Assembly: GCA_949293245.1 (NCBI GenBank)
Contig: CASFCS010000025.1
Coordinates: 1-36,830 of the forward strand
DNA from: an uncultured bacterium
GTDB lineage: Bacteria > Bacillota > Clostridia > Oscillospirales > Oscillospiraceae
Direction of reading: 5' to 3'
DNA: 36,830 nt
In this document: in pieces, positions 7,851 to 14,844 of the stretch
Position numbering within the stretch: the first letter of the stretch is position 1
How the letters are laid out: the number at the start of each line of letters is the position of its first letter
Position numbers and translations under genes: made by a program
The notes under the pieces: generated by a model
What the model saw: only the letters and a program-made list of their open reading frames with translations
What the model was told of the DNA's origin: nothing
The model's database searches: none

Positions 7851-8648
7851 TACTGATTCTGAATCTCCAATCTTGGTTACCTCTGCTTTCAAAAGATTTT
7901 TGATTCACCGCTCGATCCGATCATCTTTTGGAATTCCTTGTTCATCCAGTTTCTTCAAACATCCGGTCTATGGACCACGTCCGTCATCTGCAACACATTG
8001 CGTCAGAGGATTGTTGAGGTCTCATATCCACTCTTATTCCACAAAGCTGTTTGGAACTGATCGCCCGAAAGAACTTCCTCCATCTGATCTGCTCTGATCC
8101 TGTCCCATCCCTCCTTTCATCCTCGTGTTCAAACTCTTTGTCTCACACCTGACGGAACGTTCATCGTCTCACATTGATTCAGCGCTTCTGGATTTTGTTT
8201 CGCTGGACAGATCAAAATATCATGGCACGTTGACTGCTGGTTGTGACCACTTGTACCAAACGTCGCATCATCCAGATGGCTTTGGGATATGGGTCACATG
8301 CGGATCATTGCCGCTTCAGTTCGAATCACATGTCTGATTGTCCGCGTAACTCTTGCCAAATTGCTGAAACTTTGGTTGACGTTGCGTCATTTCTGACAGT
8401 CGATTGAAACCGGAACACCAATCTGCTTCACCTGGATCTGAATGATCTGACTCTCTATTTTAAAGCCAAACGAAACATACCCGGGGAAACTCTGATCTCT
8501 GTTCGATTCTGCACGCTCTGCCGGGGAAACTTGGAGTTGAATCCGATTTTGTTGAGAAGTCTGAGATCTGGACCATAGACCTTGCGGGGTTGAAAGATTG
8601 GGGGGTTCGCTAGCTTTGCTAGCCCACTGGACTCACCTCTTTCTTTCT
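7807..8648 (-). ncRNA. Probable large structured non-coding RNA (~840 nt), family not recognised
   Basis: Between murC and the anti-sigma gene lies about 840 bp, visibly poorer in GC than its neighbours and without any ORF that has a ribosome site. On the minus strand it begins just after a near-consensus promoter (8655-8683) and ends in a strong intrinsic terminator (7807-7850). The two ends are complementary and nested: CCAATCTT (transcript 5' side, 8601-8594) pairs with AAGATTGG (7874-7867), and inside it GGTCTATGGTCC (8581-8570) pairs at 11 of 12 positions with GGTCCATAGACC (7976-7965). Local hairpins include GCTAGC-AAA-GCTAGC near 8613, TGACG-CAA-CGTCA near 8383 and GCGG-N7-CCGC near 8305. 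AGTTTCCCCGG occurs twice (near 8525 and 8485). Size and closure resemble GOLLD/ROOL/OLE-class RNAs, but I cannot assign it to one. The 5' end is estimated from the -10 box. Confidence 0.72.
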
Positions 8649-8654
8649 GGTTGT

Positions 8655-8683
8655 ATTGTACTACCGGCCGTCTCTTTTGTCAA
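8655..8683 (-). promoter_or_regulatory. Strong sigma-A promoter of the putative large ncRNA
   Basis: Minus strand TTGACA (8678-8683), 17-bp spacer, TACAAT (8655-8660). It starts about 55 bp beyond the stop codon of the anti-sigma gene and drives transcription away from it, into a region without genes. Confidence 0.88.
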
Positions 8684-8736
8684 TAGGTTTTTATAAGTTT
8701 TTTACAGAAGTTTTTGCGGGAGGCGGGGGCGGAGGG

Positions 8737-10251
8737 TTACCCCTCCGTCCGCCGCACCTCCAGGTAGTAGCACGCCTGCGCCCCGTCCAGGGTGACGGCG
8801 GTGATCCCCGCCTCCAGGTCGAAGCCGAAGTTCTGCCGGACGATCTCGATATATCCCCGGTCCTCCAGGGAGGCGGTCTGGCTGGTGCAGGTCAGGTTGG
8901 AGCCCAGCCGGGTGGCCAGGTCGTAGTGGTACATCCCCTGCTCCTCCACCCCGGCGCAGGTGAAGTTGTAGCTGCCCTCCTTGGTCATGGCGGCGGTCAG
9001 GTTCACCGTCCCGCCGGCTGGCAGGGTAATCTCCCCCTCCAGCCAGCACACCCGGACGGCCCCCGCCTCGATGTTCTCCAGCCAGCCGGCATCGTACCGC
9101 TCCACCGGGTGGTCGGACAGTACGCCGTAGGAGAGCAGCTGCTCCAGAAAGGCCCGGTAATAGAGCTCGAAGTCCAGGTTTTCCAGCCTCATCTCCTGCT
9201 GGAGCCGGGGCAGTATCTGCCGCAGGGCGGTGTCCAGGTCGCTCTCATACCGCTCCACCGTGGCCCCGCAGCCCTCCAGCCTGGGGGCGTCCCCGTCCAG
9301 GCTGCCGTTGGCGTAGCCCTGGATGGTCATGTTCTCCACGTCCTCTCCCAGCACCAGGAGGTAGTAGTCTTTGGCACCGTAGTCGGGCCACTCCGGCTGG
9401 GGGATGGTGAAATCCTGGACCATGGTGCCCCCATCCCGGTCGTAGGAGGCCCCGTGGAAGCCGTAGGTCAGGACGGTGGTCCTGTTGTAATCCAGGTCAA
9501 AGGTCACCCGCAGGGTGGGGTTTGTGATCCCCGCCTCCGGGTCGCTGGAGGGGCTGTAGGGCTTTGTCAGCTTGTAAACAATCACGGGCACCCCCGACAC
9601 ATCGGGTCCCGGGCCCAGGGCGGTCTCCAGGTAGCTGCCGTCGGCCAGCAGGGCCTGATAGTCCGTCCAGTTGTCCGGGGCGTCCAGGTTCAGGCTCCCC
9701 TCCGGGTTGTCGCCGCCCCAGGCATCCTCAAAGCCGCCGGCGTAGGCCCCCAGGCGCAGGGTGGTCTCCAGCTCCGCCCCGTCCGCCGTCAGGGCAGGCC
9801 GGTTCTCTTCCAGATCTTGCAGCCCGGACACAAAGGGGTAGAGGAGGGTGACGGTCTGGTCCTCCTGAGAGGTGTTGGTCAGGGTGTAGGTGTCGGTAAC
9901 CAGAATGTCGGACGTCCCCCTCTGCGCCCAGGGGGCAAAGTCCAACGTGACGTCCCGCTCTGCCGCAATGGCGGGGTTCTCCTCCTTCAGGGTCAGGGGG
10001 AGCACCGGCCCGGCGTAGGCCATGAAGGTGGCCTCCTGTCCGCCGCCCCCGCCCTGCTGGCCGTCCCGTCCCCCCAGCAGGGGGATGATCCCGGCCATCA
10101 CGCCCGCCCCCAGGGCCGCCAGGCACAGGCAGGCCGCCAGGGCGCCCCACTTGGCCGTTCGCCTGCCCCGGGGGACAGGCTCGCCGCAGTCGATGGTCCC
10201 GTCGGACAGGGCGCTCATGGCCTCCAGCAGGCGCTGGCTCTCCTTGCTCAT
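8737..10251 (-). CDS. Membrane-anchored probable anti-sigma factor
   Basis: A 504-residue protein with a short cytoplasmic N-terminus (about residues 1-34), one transmembrane helix (about 35-60, ALAACLCLAALGAGVMAGII) and a long extracytoplasmic domain preceded by a Gly/Gln-rich linker. The ectodomain is rich in beta-type segments and in Thr/Asn/Tyr; I do not recognise a catalytic motif. The ATG at 10251 overlaps the stop of the upstream sigma factor gene (ATGA) and has AAGGAG 7 nt upstream, so the two are translationally coupled. Gene order sigma then single-span membrane protein is the usual arrangement for an ECF sigma factor and its anti-sigma; function is inferred from that. The ectodomain presumably senses an envelope signal. 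Confidence 0.65.
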   Translation of the reverse strand: MSKESQRLLEAMSALSDGTIDCGEPVPRGRRTAKWGALAACLCLAALGAGVMAGIIPLLGGRDGQQGGGGGQEATFMAYAGPVLPLTLKEENPAIAAERDVTLDFAPWAQRGTSDILVTDTYTLTNTSQEDQTVTLLYPFVSGLQDLEENRPALTADGAELETTLRLGAYAGGFEDAWGGDNPEGSLNLDAPDNWTDYQALLADGSYLETALGPGPDVSGVPVIVYKLTKPYSPSSDPEAGITNPTLRVTFDLDYNRTTVLTYGFHGASYDRDGGTMVQDFTIPQPEWPDYGAKDYYLLVLGEDVENMTIQGYANGSLDGDAPRLEGCGATVERYESDLDTALRQILPRLQQEMRLENLDFELYYRAFLEQLLSYGVLSDHPVERYDAGWLENIEAGAVRVCWLEGEITLPAGGTVNLTAAMTKEGSYNFTCAGVEEQGMYHYDLATRLGSNLTCTSQTASLEDRGYIEIVRQNFGFDLEAGITAVTLDGAQACYYLEVRRTEG

Positions 10252-10805
10252 AAGATCACTCCTTCCCGCTCCAGGGCCAGGCGAAGGGACTGCCGCAGGC
10301 GGCGCAGCCGCTGGGTCAGGCTGTTGGGGGCGTACCCCGCCCTCCGGGCCAGCTCCTTCACCGGCCAGCCGTAAAAATACCGGTGGACAAACAGCTGCCG
10401 GTCCTGCCGGCTCTGCTTCTCCAGCCACCGCTCCACCGCGGCGGCCACCTGTTCTTCCTCCCACTGCTCCTCGGCGCTGGGAGAGGCGGGGACGCACTCC
10501 TCCAGCTCCATCACCAGGCTCTCCAGCCCCTCCCCCCGCTTCCGGCTATGGGCCGCCCGCCACCGGTCGATGGACAGATTGCGCACGATGCGGCAGAAAA
10601 AGGCCCGCAGGGAGGCGGGGCGCTGGGGGGGCATGGTGTCCCACGCCCGGTGCCAGGTGTCGTTGACGCACTCCTCCGCGTCCTCATGGCGCCGGAGGAT
10701 GTTGTAGGACAGGCTGTGGCACAGCGTTCCGTATTTCGCGCTGGAGGCCGCAATGGCCCCCTCGTCCCGCTGCCAGTACAGGGAAACAATCGCGGTATCC
10801 TCCAT
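10248..10805 (-). CDS. ECF-type RNA polymerase sigma factor
   Basis: A 185-residue sigma-70 family protein. Region 2 spans about residues 15-85, with ILRRHEDAEECVNDTWHRAW and then FFCRIVRNLSIDRWRA matching the region 2.3/2.4 pattern. An acidic linker follows (ELEECVPASPSAEEQWEEE). Region 4 covers about 120-180 with the HTH VKELARRAGYAPNSLTQRL. The ATG at 10805 has AGGAGGG 6 nt upstream; 12 further in-frame codons upstream lack a ribosome site. It overlaps the anti-sigma gene by 4 nt. Such pairs in Clostridia respond to envelope or stress signals, but the regulon cannot be read from this window. Confidence 0.88.
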   Translation of the reverse strand: MEDTAIVSLYWQRDEGAIAASSAKYGTLCHSLSYNILRRHEDAEECVNDTWHRAWDTMPPQRPASLRAFFCRIVRNLSIDRWRAAHSRKRGEGLESLVMELEECVPASPSAEEQWEEEQVAAAVERWLEKQSRQDRQLFVHRYFYGWPVKELARRAGYAPNSLTQRLRRLRQSLRLALEREGVIL

Positions 10806-10890
10806 AGTGATCCCTCCTGGTCTGTGTTCCGGTCTCCTCACCCATTGTGACGGAAAGAAGGGGGAAATGTGACATAAATTTCTCTCCTTT

Positions 10891-10920
10891 ACTCTATCAT
10901 CTCCCCTGCCGCTCCGTCAA
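10891..10920 (-). promoter_or_regulatory. Possible promoter of the sigma/anti-sigma operon
   Basis: Minus strand TTGACG (10915-10920), 18-bp spacer, TAGAGT (10891-10896). The match is moderate; an ECF-type autoregulated promoter cannot be excluded. Confidence 0.4.
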
Positions 10921-10946
10921 TTTCCCGCCGGAACCCGGGGGCGGAT

Positions 10947-10993
10947 ACAAAAAGCATCCGCCCCCCGGCATTTGCGCCGGAAGGCGGATGCTT
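10947..10993 (-). terminator. Intrinsic terminator after the HAD phosphatase gene
   Basis: Minus strand stem AAGCATCCGCC/GGCGGATGCTT (10983-10993 with 10952-10962) with an inner CCGGC/GCCGG stem, followed by a run of T (plus-strand A 10949-10953). It starts 10 bp after the stop codon. Confidence 0.85.
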
Positions 10994-11002
10994 CTCTCTT
11001 GT

Positions 11003-11677
11003 TTACAGCCCCAGCCAGGACCGGAGCTCCCCCAGGTCGGGGGCAATATGGACGTGGGGCAGAGGGGCAAAGTCCTCTGCCGGCGTGACGCCGTTGAGCA
11101 CCGCGCAGAAGTCGGTGCCCGCGGCCTGGGCGGTGCGGGCGTCAATGGTGGTGTCCCCGCAGAAGAGGACCTCCTCCGGCCTGAGGTCCAGCCGCGCCAT
11201 GGCGCCGTTGAGGCCCTGGGGGTCGGGCTTGGGCCGCTGCACGTCCCCGCCCCCCACCACCAGCTCTAGGGCGTCCTCCAGGCCGTTGAAGCGGAAGATC
11301 TGCACAATGGTGGAGCCCAGCTTGGTGGACACGATGCCCGTGTGCACCCCCGCCTCCCGCAGGGCGGTAAGCAGCTCCGCCGTGCCGGGGAAGAGGCGGG
11401 TCCTCTCCACCATGGCCCGCTCCCCTCGCTCCAGGGCCTTCTCCCCCACGTTCTCCTGGAAGCGGCGGTAGAACTCCTGCCGCCGCTGGGCGTCCTTGTC
11501 CCCGGTGAGCATGGTGTACCCGTCCATCAGGGTAAAGCCGATGGTGGGCTTCACCTGCTCCGCCGTGGGGGCGGGCCAGCCCATCTGCTCCATGGAGCGC
11601 TGATAGCCCATGACGATGGGGACGGTGGAGTCCCCCAGTGTATAGTCAAAATCGAACAGTACCCCTTGATATTTCAT
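11003..11677 (-). CDS. HAD-superfamily hydrolase (phosphoglycolate phosphatase/PpaX-like)
   Basis: A 224-residue HAD phosphatase. Motif I is DFDYTLGDST (residues 8-17; nucleophile and acid/base Asp), motif II is IVSTKLG with the conserved Ser/Thr, motif III Lys lies in RPKPDPQGL, and motif IV is FCGDTTIDARTAQAAG. An alpha-helical cap follows motif I, as in the phosphoglycolate phosphatase/beta-phosphoglucomutase subgroup. The ATG at 11677 is preceded by GGGGGT; 37 upstream codons have no motif and were left out. Substrate cannot be told from sequence. It is monocistronic, with its own promoter and terminator. Confidence 0.85.
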   Translation of the reverse strand: MKYQGVLFDFDYTLGDSTVPIVMGYQRSMEQMGWPAPTAEQVKPTIGFTLMDGYTMLTGDKDAQRRQEFYRRFQENVGEKALERGERAMVERTRLFPGTAELLTALREAGVHTGIVSTKLGSTIVQIFRFNGLEDALELVVGGGDVQRPKPDPQGLNGAMARLDLRPEEVLFCGDTTIDARTAQAAGTDFCAVLNGVTPAEDFAPLPHVHIAPDLGELRSWLGL

Positions 11678-11759
11678 ATGTACCCCCGTATTTTCCGCCC
11701 TCAGGGCCGTGACCGGCTGCGCCGCATCACCCCCTCCGGCGGTGTGTTCAGCAGGCATC

Positions 11760-11788
11760 ATTATAGCACACACTCCCCCGCAGTTCAA
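11760..11788 (-). promoter_or_regulatory. Promoter of the HAD phosphatase gene
   Basis: Minus strand TTGAAC (11783-11788), 17-bp spacer, TATAAT (11760-11765), about 80 bp upstream of the start codon. The -35 box overlaps the stop codon of the upstream HTH gene. Confidence 0.75.
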
Positions 11789-12126
11789 CGGCCCTTTCCC
11801 GCCGCCCTGCCCGGTCCGTCCTCCTCCAGCAATGCGGCGGCGCCGTAGCGCAGGCAGCGGTGCAGCCGCTCCCGCCCCCGTTTCATGGTGCGGGACACGG
11901 TGGACTTGTTCACCCCCTCCGCCCGGCTGATCTGCTGGAGACTCATGCCGTCCACATAGTACATGGTCATGTACCGCCGCTGCTTTTCCGTCACATCCTG
12001 CCGCAGGGCCTGGGACAGGTTGTATTTCAGGCGGCTGATCTGCTGGCTGTTGTCCTCCGCCATAAACCGGGCGTATACCGCCAGGTCAGCCAGCCAGGCC
12101 GCCTTGTCATAGGATATATCGCCCAT
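11785..12126 (-). CDS. Sigma-70 region 4-like helix-turn-helix protein
   Basis: A 113-residue basic protein. The middle (about residues 45-90) reads TEKQRRYMTMYYVDGMSLQQ then ISRAEGVNKSTVSRTMKRGRERL, a region-4-type helix-turn-helix with an invading recognition helix. There is no region 2, so it is not a complete sigma factor. Similar small proteins occur in prophages and integrative elements and as stand-alone regulators. The ATG at 12126 has GAGGGGG about 10 nt upstream. The gene overlaps the end of the preceding small gene by 20 nt, so both are probably co-translated. The C-terminus is Gly/Arg-rich and may be disordered. Confidence 0.65.
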   Translation of the reverse strand: MGDISYDKAAWLADLAVYARFMAEDNSQQISRLKYNLSQALRQDVTEKQRRYMTMYYVDGMSLQQISRAEGVNKSTVSRTMKRGRERLHRCLRYGAAALLEEDGPGRAAGKGR

Positions 12127-12340
12127 TGCGGCGGTACCCCCTCTCGTAGTAGTGCTCCATCAGCACCGCCACATCCCGGGTCTCCCGGCGCATGATGTGC
12201 AGGATGTGCAGCCGGCTCTCCAGACTCTTTTGCTGCTGGGCATCCTCCGTGGCGCGCAGCGCCCCCTCCAGCGCGGCGATGCGCTCCCGCAGGGCGTTCT
12301 CCTCCGCCCGATACTCTCTTGCCAATTCCATCAGTGTCAT
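12107..12340 (-). CDS. Small coiled-coil protein of unknown function
   Basis: A 77-residue protein, MTLMELAREYRAEENALRER at the start, strongly charged and predicted from its heptad pattern to be helical or coiled-coil over residues 5-60; the end YYERGYRRNGRYIL is aromatic and basic. No family recognised. It overlaps the downstream sigma-region-4-like gene by 20 nt, suggesting a partner or co-regulator. The start is uncertain: no strong ribosome site precedes the ATG at 12340, and a second ATG lies three codons in. Confidence 0.55.
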   Translation of the reverse strand: MTLMELAREYRAEENALRERIAALEGALRATEDAQQQKSLESRLHILHIMRRETRDVAVLMEHYYERGYRRNGRYIL

Positions 12341-12469
12341 AGATCCGCTCTGTTCCCCTTCTCCGCCGCCCTTCCGGCGGCCGGCGCGTTGTATTGGTCC
12401 CGCGGGCCGCCCCCTGGCCCGCTCCTCTCTCCGTCCAAAAAATTTTTCAAAAAAAATCCCACAGTGGTG

Positions 12470-12498
12470 TTGACAATTCCCTTCCTTTCTGTTAAAAT
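12470..12498 (+). promoter_or_regulatory. Promoter of the tRNA-Thr/tRNA-Tyr operon
   Basis: TTGACA (12470-12475), 17-bp spacer, TAAAAT (12493-12498), ending 22 bp before the first tRNA. Confidence 0.88.
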
Positions 12499-12520
12499 CA
12501 CTTTCGTTGCAGCGCTACAG

Positions 12521-12596
12521 GCTGGTGTAGCTCAGCTGGTAGAGCAGCTGATTTGTAATCAGCAGGTCGGGGGTTCGAATCCGTCCACCAGCTCCA
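12521..12596 (+). tRNA. tRNA-Thr (anticodon TGT)
   Basis: Acceptor arms GCTGGTG (12521-12527) and CACCAGC (12586-12592), discriminator T and encoded CCA. The anticodon stem GCTGA/TCAGC encloses loop TTTGTAA with anticodon TGT, reading ACA. The T-arm GGTTCGAATCC is present. Confidence 0.96.
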
Positions 12597-12617
12597 CCAT
12601 CTTCTACAACTTCATAT

Positions 12618-12702
12618 GGAGGAGTTCCCGAGTGGCCAAAGGGGGCAGACTGTAAATCTGTTGTCGCTGACTTCGGTGGTTCGAATCCACCCTCCTCCAC
12701 CA
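12618..12702 (+). tRNA. tRNA-Tyr (anticodon GTA)
   Basis: Acceptor arms GGAGGAG (12618-12624) and CTCCTCC (12692-12698), discriminator A, encoded CCA. The anticodon stem GCAGA/TCTGT encloses CTGTAAA with anticodon GTA. The 85-nt length reflects the long variable arm of bacterial tRNA-Tyr. Confidence 0.96.
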
Positions 12703-12704
12703 AG

Positions 12705-12742
12705 GGTCCTGAATGCCTCGGCATTCAGGACCTTTCCTTTTT
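12705..12742 (+). terminator. Intrinsic terminator of the tRNA operon
   Basis: A perfect stem of 12-13 bp (12705-12717 with 12720-12732) and T-rich tail TTTCCTTTTT ending at 12742, starting 3 bp after the tRNA-Tyr CCA. Confidence 0.92.
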
Positions 12743-12797
12743 CCCGGGGGGCATTTCCCTGTTTCCCTCCTCTCCCTCTCCCCGGGCGACCGATATA

Positions 12798-12809
12798 GAA
12801 CATACGTTC
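12798..12809. promoter_or_regulatory. LexA-type SOS box
   Basis: GAACATACGTTC is a perfect fit to the Gram-positive LexA operator core (GAAC-N4-GTTC with the usual RNRY centre). It lies between the tRNA terminator and the alpha/beta hydrolase gene, about 160 bp before the hydrolase start. Nearby, TATGTTACCA occurs twice (12822-12831 and 12882-12891). No classical SOS gene is next to it. Confidence 0.55.
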
Positions 12810-12968
12810 TATTAATGGTGCTATGTTACCACCTCTGTCATGTTCTGTCAACTGATTTTTGTTTGCCTTACGACAGGAATTATGTTACCATAGTCCTGTT
12901 AACGGGACCTGCCGCCCCTGCCGGAGAAAATAAGCGGGCTGTGCGCGGCGCAAGGAGGTTTGATTTGC

Positions 12969-13916
12969 ATGAAACATACCACCAAGCTGGGCCTGCTGGG
13001 CCTGCTGGCCGGGGCGGGGGCCGGCGCCCTGGGGCTCAACGCCCTGGGGAATTATTACTATGACATGCTCCTCCTCCCCCGCAGCTACTCGCCCCAGACC
13101 CACCCCGCCGGGGAGGAGGATCCCATCCTGCTGGGCCGCCAGTGGCTGCGGGAATGTCCCGGCCGCCGGGACCTCACCCTGCGGGCGGTGGACGGCCTGC
13201 GGCTCCACGCCCACATGATCCCCGCCCGGGATCAGGCCTCCAGGCGCTGGGTGGTGTGCGTCCACCCCTATCACGACGACAGCTCCGCCATGGGGCTGTA
13301 TGCCAGTCACTACCGCCAGATGGGATATCACGTCCTGATTCCCGACCTGCGGGGCTTTGGTCAGAGTGAAGGGGACTATGTGGGCATGGGCTGGGACGAC
13401 CGGCTGGACCTGGTGGCCTGGGTGAGCGCACTGCTCCGACGCCACGGCGACGCCCAGGTGGTGCTCCACGGGGTGTCCATGGGGGCGGCGGCAGCCCTGA
13501 TGGCCGCCGGCGGTCCGGTGCAGGACAATGTACGGGCGGTGATCTCGGAGAGTTCCTACACCACCGCCCTGGAGGTGCTGCGCCACGTATTCCAGCTCTA
13601 TTACGGCGGCCCGCTTCCCTCGGCGGCGGCTATGGCCGCTTTGCGGGGGGTGACCCGCCGCAGGGCGGGGTACGACCTGCGCAATGCCGACGCGCTGAAG
13701 GCCGTCTCCCGCAGCCAGGTGCCCACCCTGTTTATCCACGGCACCCGGGACCAGTTTGCGCCCCCCTCCATGATGGCCGACCTCTATGAGAAGGCGGCGT
13801 GTCCCCACAAGCAGTTTCTCTGGGTGCCCGAGGCGGGCCACGGCCAGTGCGCCGCCCAGCAGCCGGAGCTCTACTGGGACACGGTGGACGCCTTTTTGAG
13901 AGAGAGATTGGCCTGA
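12969..13916 (+). CDS. Alpha/beta hydrolase with N-terminal membrane anchor (YqkD-like)
   Basis: A 315-residue alpha/beta hydrolase. A hydrophobic N-terminal segment (residues 5-27, LLGLLAGAGAGALGL) follows two Lys and acts as a signal anchor or signal peptide. The nucleophile elbow is HGVSMG (Ser170); Asp261 in HGTRDQF and His291 in PEAGHGQ complete the triad; LIPDLRGFGQSEG (123-135) is the usual strand-5/6 loop. This is the pattern of the BAAT/YqkD-like family; the substrate is unknown. The ATG at 12969 lies 10 nt after AAGGAGG; an in-frame TTG at 12960 is too close to that site. A weak promoter (TTGTTT-16-TATGTT near 12867-12894) precedes it. A LexA box lies farther upstream. Confidence 0.82.
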   Translation: MKHTTKLGLLGLLAGAGAGALGLNALGNYYYDMLLLPRSYSPQTHPAGEEDPILLGRQWLRECPGRRDLTLRAVDGLRLHAHMIPARDQASRRWVVCVHPYHDDSSAMGLYASHYRQMGYHVLIPDLRGFGQSEGDYVGMGWDDRLDLVAWVSALLRRHGDAQVVLHGVSMGAAAALMAAGGPVQDNVRAVISESSYTTALEVLRHVFQLYYGGPLPSAAAMAALRGVTRRRAGYDLRNADALKAVSRSQVPTLFIHGTRDQFAPPSMMADLYEKAACPHKQFLWVPEAGHGQCAAQQPELYWDTVDAFLRERLA

Positions 13917-13970
13917 AGCGCCCGAGCCGTCATGCGCAGGCCCCCTCGTCCTCTGTTGGTAGGAGACGTT

Positions 13971-14038
13971 GGTACTTTTCTTGCGCCCACAAGAAAAGTA
14001 CCCAAAAGAATGGGCATAAGGGGGCGTTCCCCCTTATG
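13971..14038. repeat. Two adjacent perfect inverted repeats
   Basis: GGTACTTTTCTTG/CAAGAAAAGTACC (13971-13983 with 13990-14002, 6-nt loop) is followed by CATAAGGGGG/CCCCCTTATG (14015-14024 with 14029-14038). They lie just after the hydrolase gene. No typical U-tract follows either, so they look like mobile intergenic repeats more than terminators. The next 190 bp to about 14226 contain further short complementary stretches but no gene. Confidence 0.65.
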
Positions 14039-14226
14039 AATCCCCCCTCGGCACTTTGGCGCCTGCCTTTATTGACCGGCGCGCAAAGTATGGTCGTGTC
14101 TGCGCGTTGTACGACCGGCCTTCGGCGGCCTGACTTGGTGGGCGAAACACCCAGTCTTTCTTGCAAAGGGCGCCTGGCCGGGTGGTGTCTGGCACCCTGT
14201 CCCAGCGGCACCGGTGAGGACACCGC

Positions 14227-14673
14227 CCCCTACGGACCGGGACGACGCCCGGCACGGTGCAGCATTCCCCGGCAGGGCCGGTTACTCTGGAAAGCGGGCG
14301 GCTTCTAGCCGCCCCTACGGACTAAAACGAAACCCGGCAGGTTTAACGGGTCTTGGCTCATTTTGCGGCTTGGCCTACGGGCGGGTCTCGGACCCGCCCC
14401 TACGGACCGGGACGAAACTCGGCAGGGCTTGTTGCAGCGTGCCGGGCTCGCACTTCCCACCTTGTCATTGCGAGGGCCGCTTTGCGGCCCGTGGCAATCC
14501 GCGTCCCCCGGACGGCGGGCGGCCAAAGGCCGGCCCTACGGTGTGGTCGGAACCGCCTGCACAAATCGAGACGCATCCGGCCCCATCCTTTGCGTAGGGG
14601 GCGATGTCCCCATGGCCCCGCTGGGCACCACCCGGCTTTGCCCGCTGCGTAGGGGCGGGTTCCAAACCCGCCC
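14227..14673. repeat. Cluster of REP-like GC palindromes with a CCCCTACGG tag
   Basis: At least five GC hairpins occur in tandem, most joined to the tag CCCCTACGG or its complement CCGTAGGGG: GGGCGGC/GCCGCCC at 14296-14314, GCGGGTC/GACCCGC at 14381-14397, GGGCCGC/GCGGCCC at 14474-14490, a GGCC-rich one near 14517-14536, and GGGCGGGTT/AACCCGCCC at 14653-14673. The phrase CTACGGACCGGGACGA recurs at 14230 and 14400, and a variant at 14315. Units occur in both orientations. The whole stretch 13917-14790 carries no gene. Confidence 0.7.
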
Positions 14674-14735
14674 GCTGGACAGGAGCAAAGGGCCGTGAAT
14701 CCGGTTCTGCCCCAGCCCGCCCCCTCCCCGCAAAA

Positions 14736-14770
14736 ATTCCTAATTCCTAACTCCTCATTCCTCATTTCCA
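14736..14770. repeat. Heptanucleotide tandem repeat (5 units)
   Basis: Five consecutive 7-bp units: ATTCCTA, ATTCCTA, ACTCCTC, ATTCCTC, ATTTCCA. It is AT-richer than its surroundings and lies between convergent genes, so it is unlikely to act on a promoter. Confidence 0.7.
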
Positions 14771-14791
14771 TCCCCTTTGCCCATACAAAGT

Positions 14792-14831
14792 ACAGTGCCC
14801 CAGGAGACCGGTCGGTCCCCTGGGGCACTGT
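14792..14831 (-). terminator. Terminator hairpin after the histidine kinase gene (possibly bidirectional)
   Basis: A 13-bp stem ACAGTGCCCCAGG/CCTGGGGCACTGT (14792-14804 with 14819-14831) with an inner 5-bp stem. It is 14 bp downstream of the kinase stop codon. The T-rich tail is better on the plus strand (GTTTTCTTCCGTTTT) than on the minus strand (ACTTTGT). Confidence 0.6.
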
Positions 14832-14844
14832 GTTTTCTTCCGTT

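Noticed and set aside
7768-8337. Short plus-strand frames of 109 and 70 codons in the murC/anti-sigma gap
   Set aside because: No ribosome site, no recognisable family, and orientation opposite to the promoter and terminator found there.
12960-12971. TTG at 12960 as the hydrolase start
   Set aside because: Only 1 nt from the AAGGAGG site; the ATG at 12969 is properly spaced.
14227-14673. CRISPR array
   Set aside because: Repeats are palindromic, of uneven spacing and both orientations, with no constant repeat-spacer pattern or cas genes.
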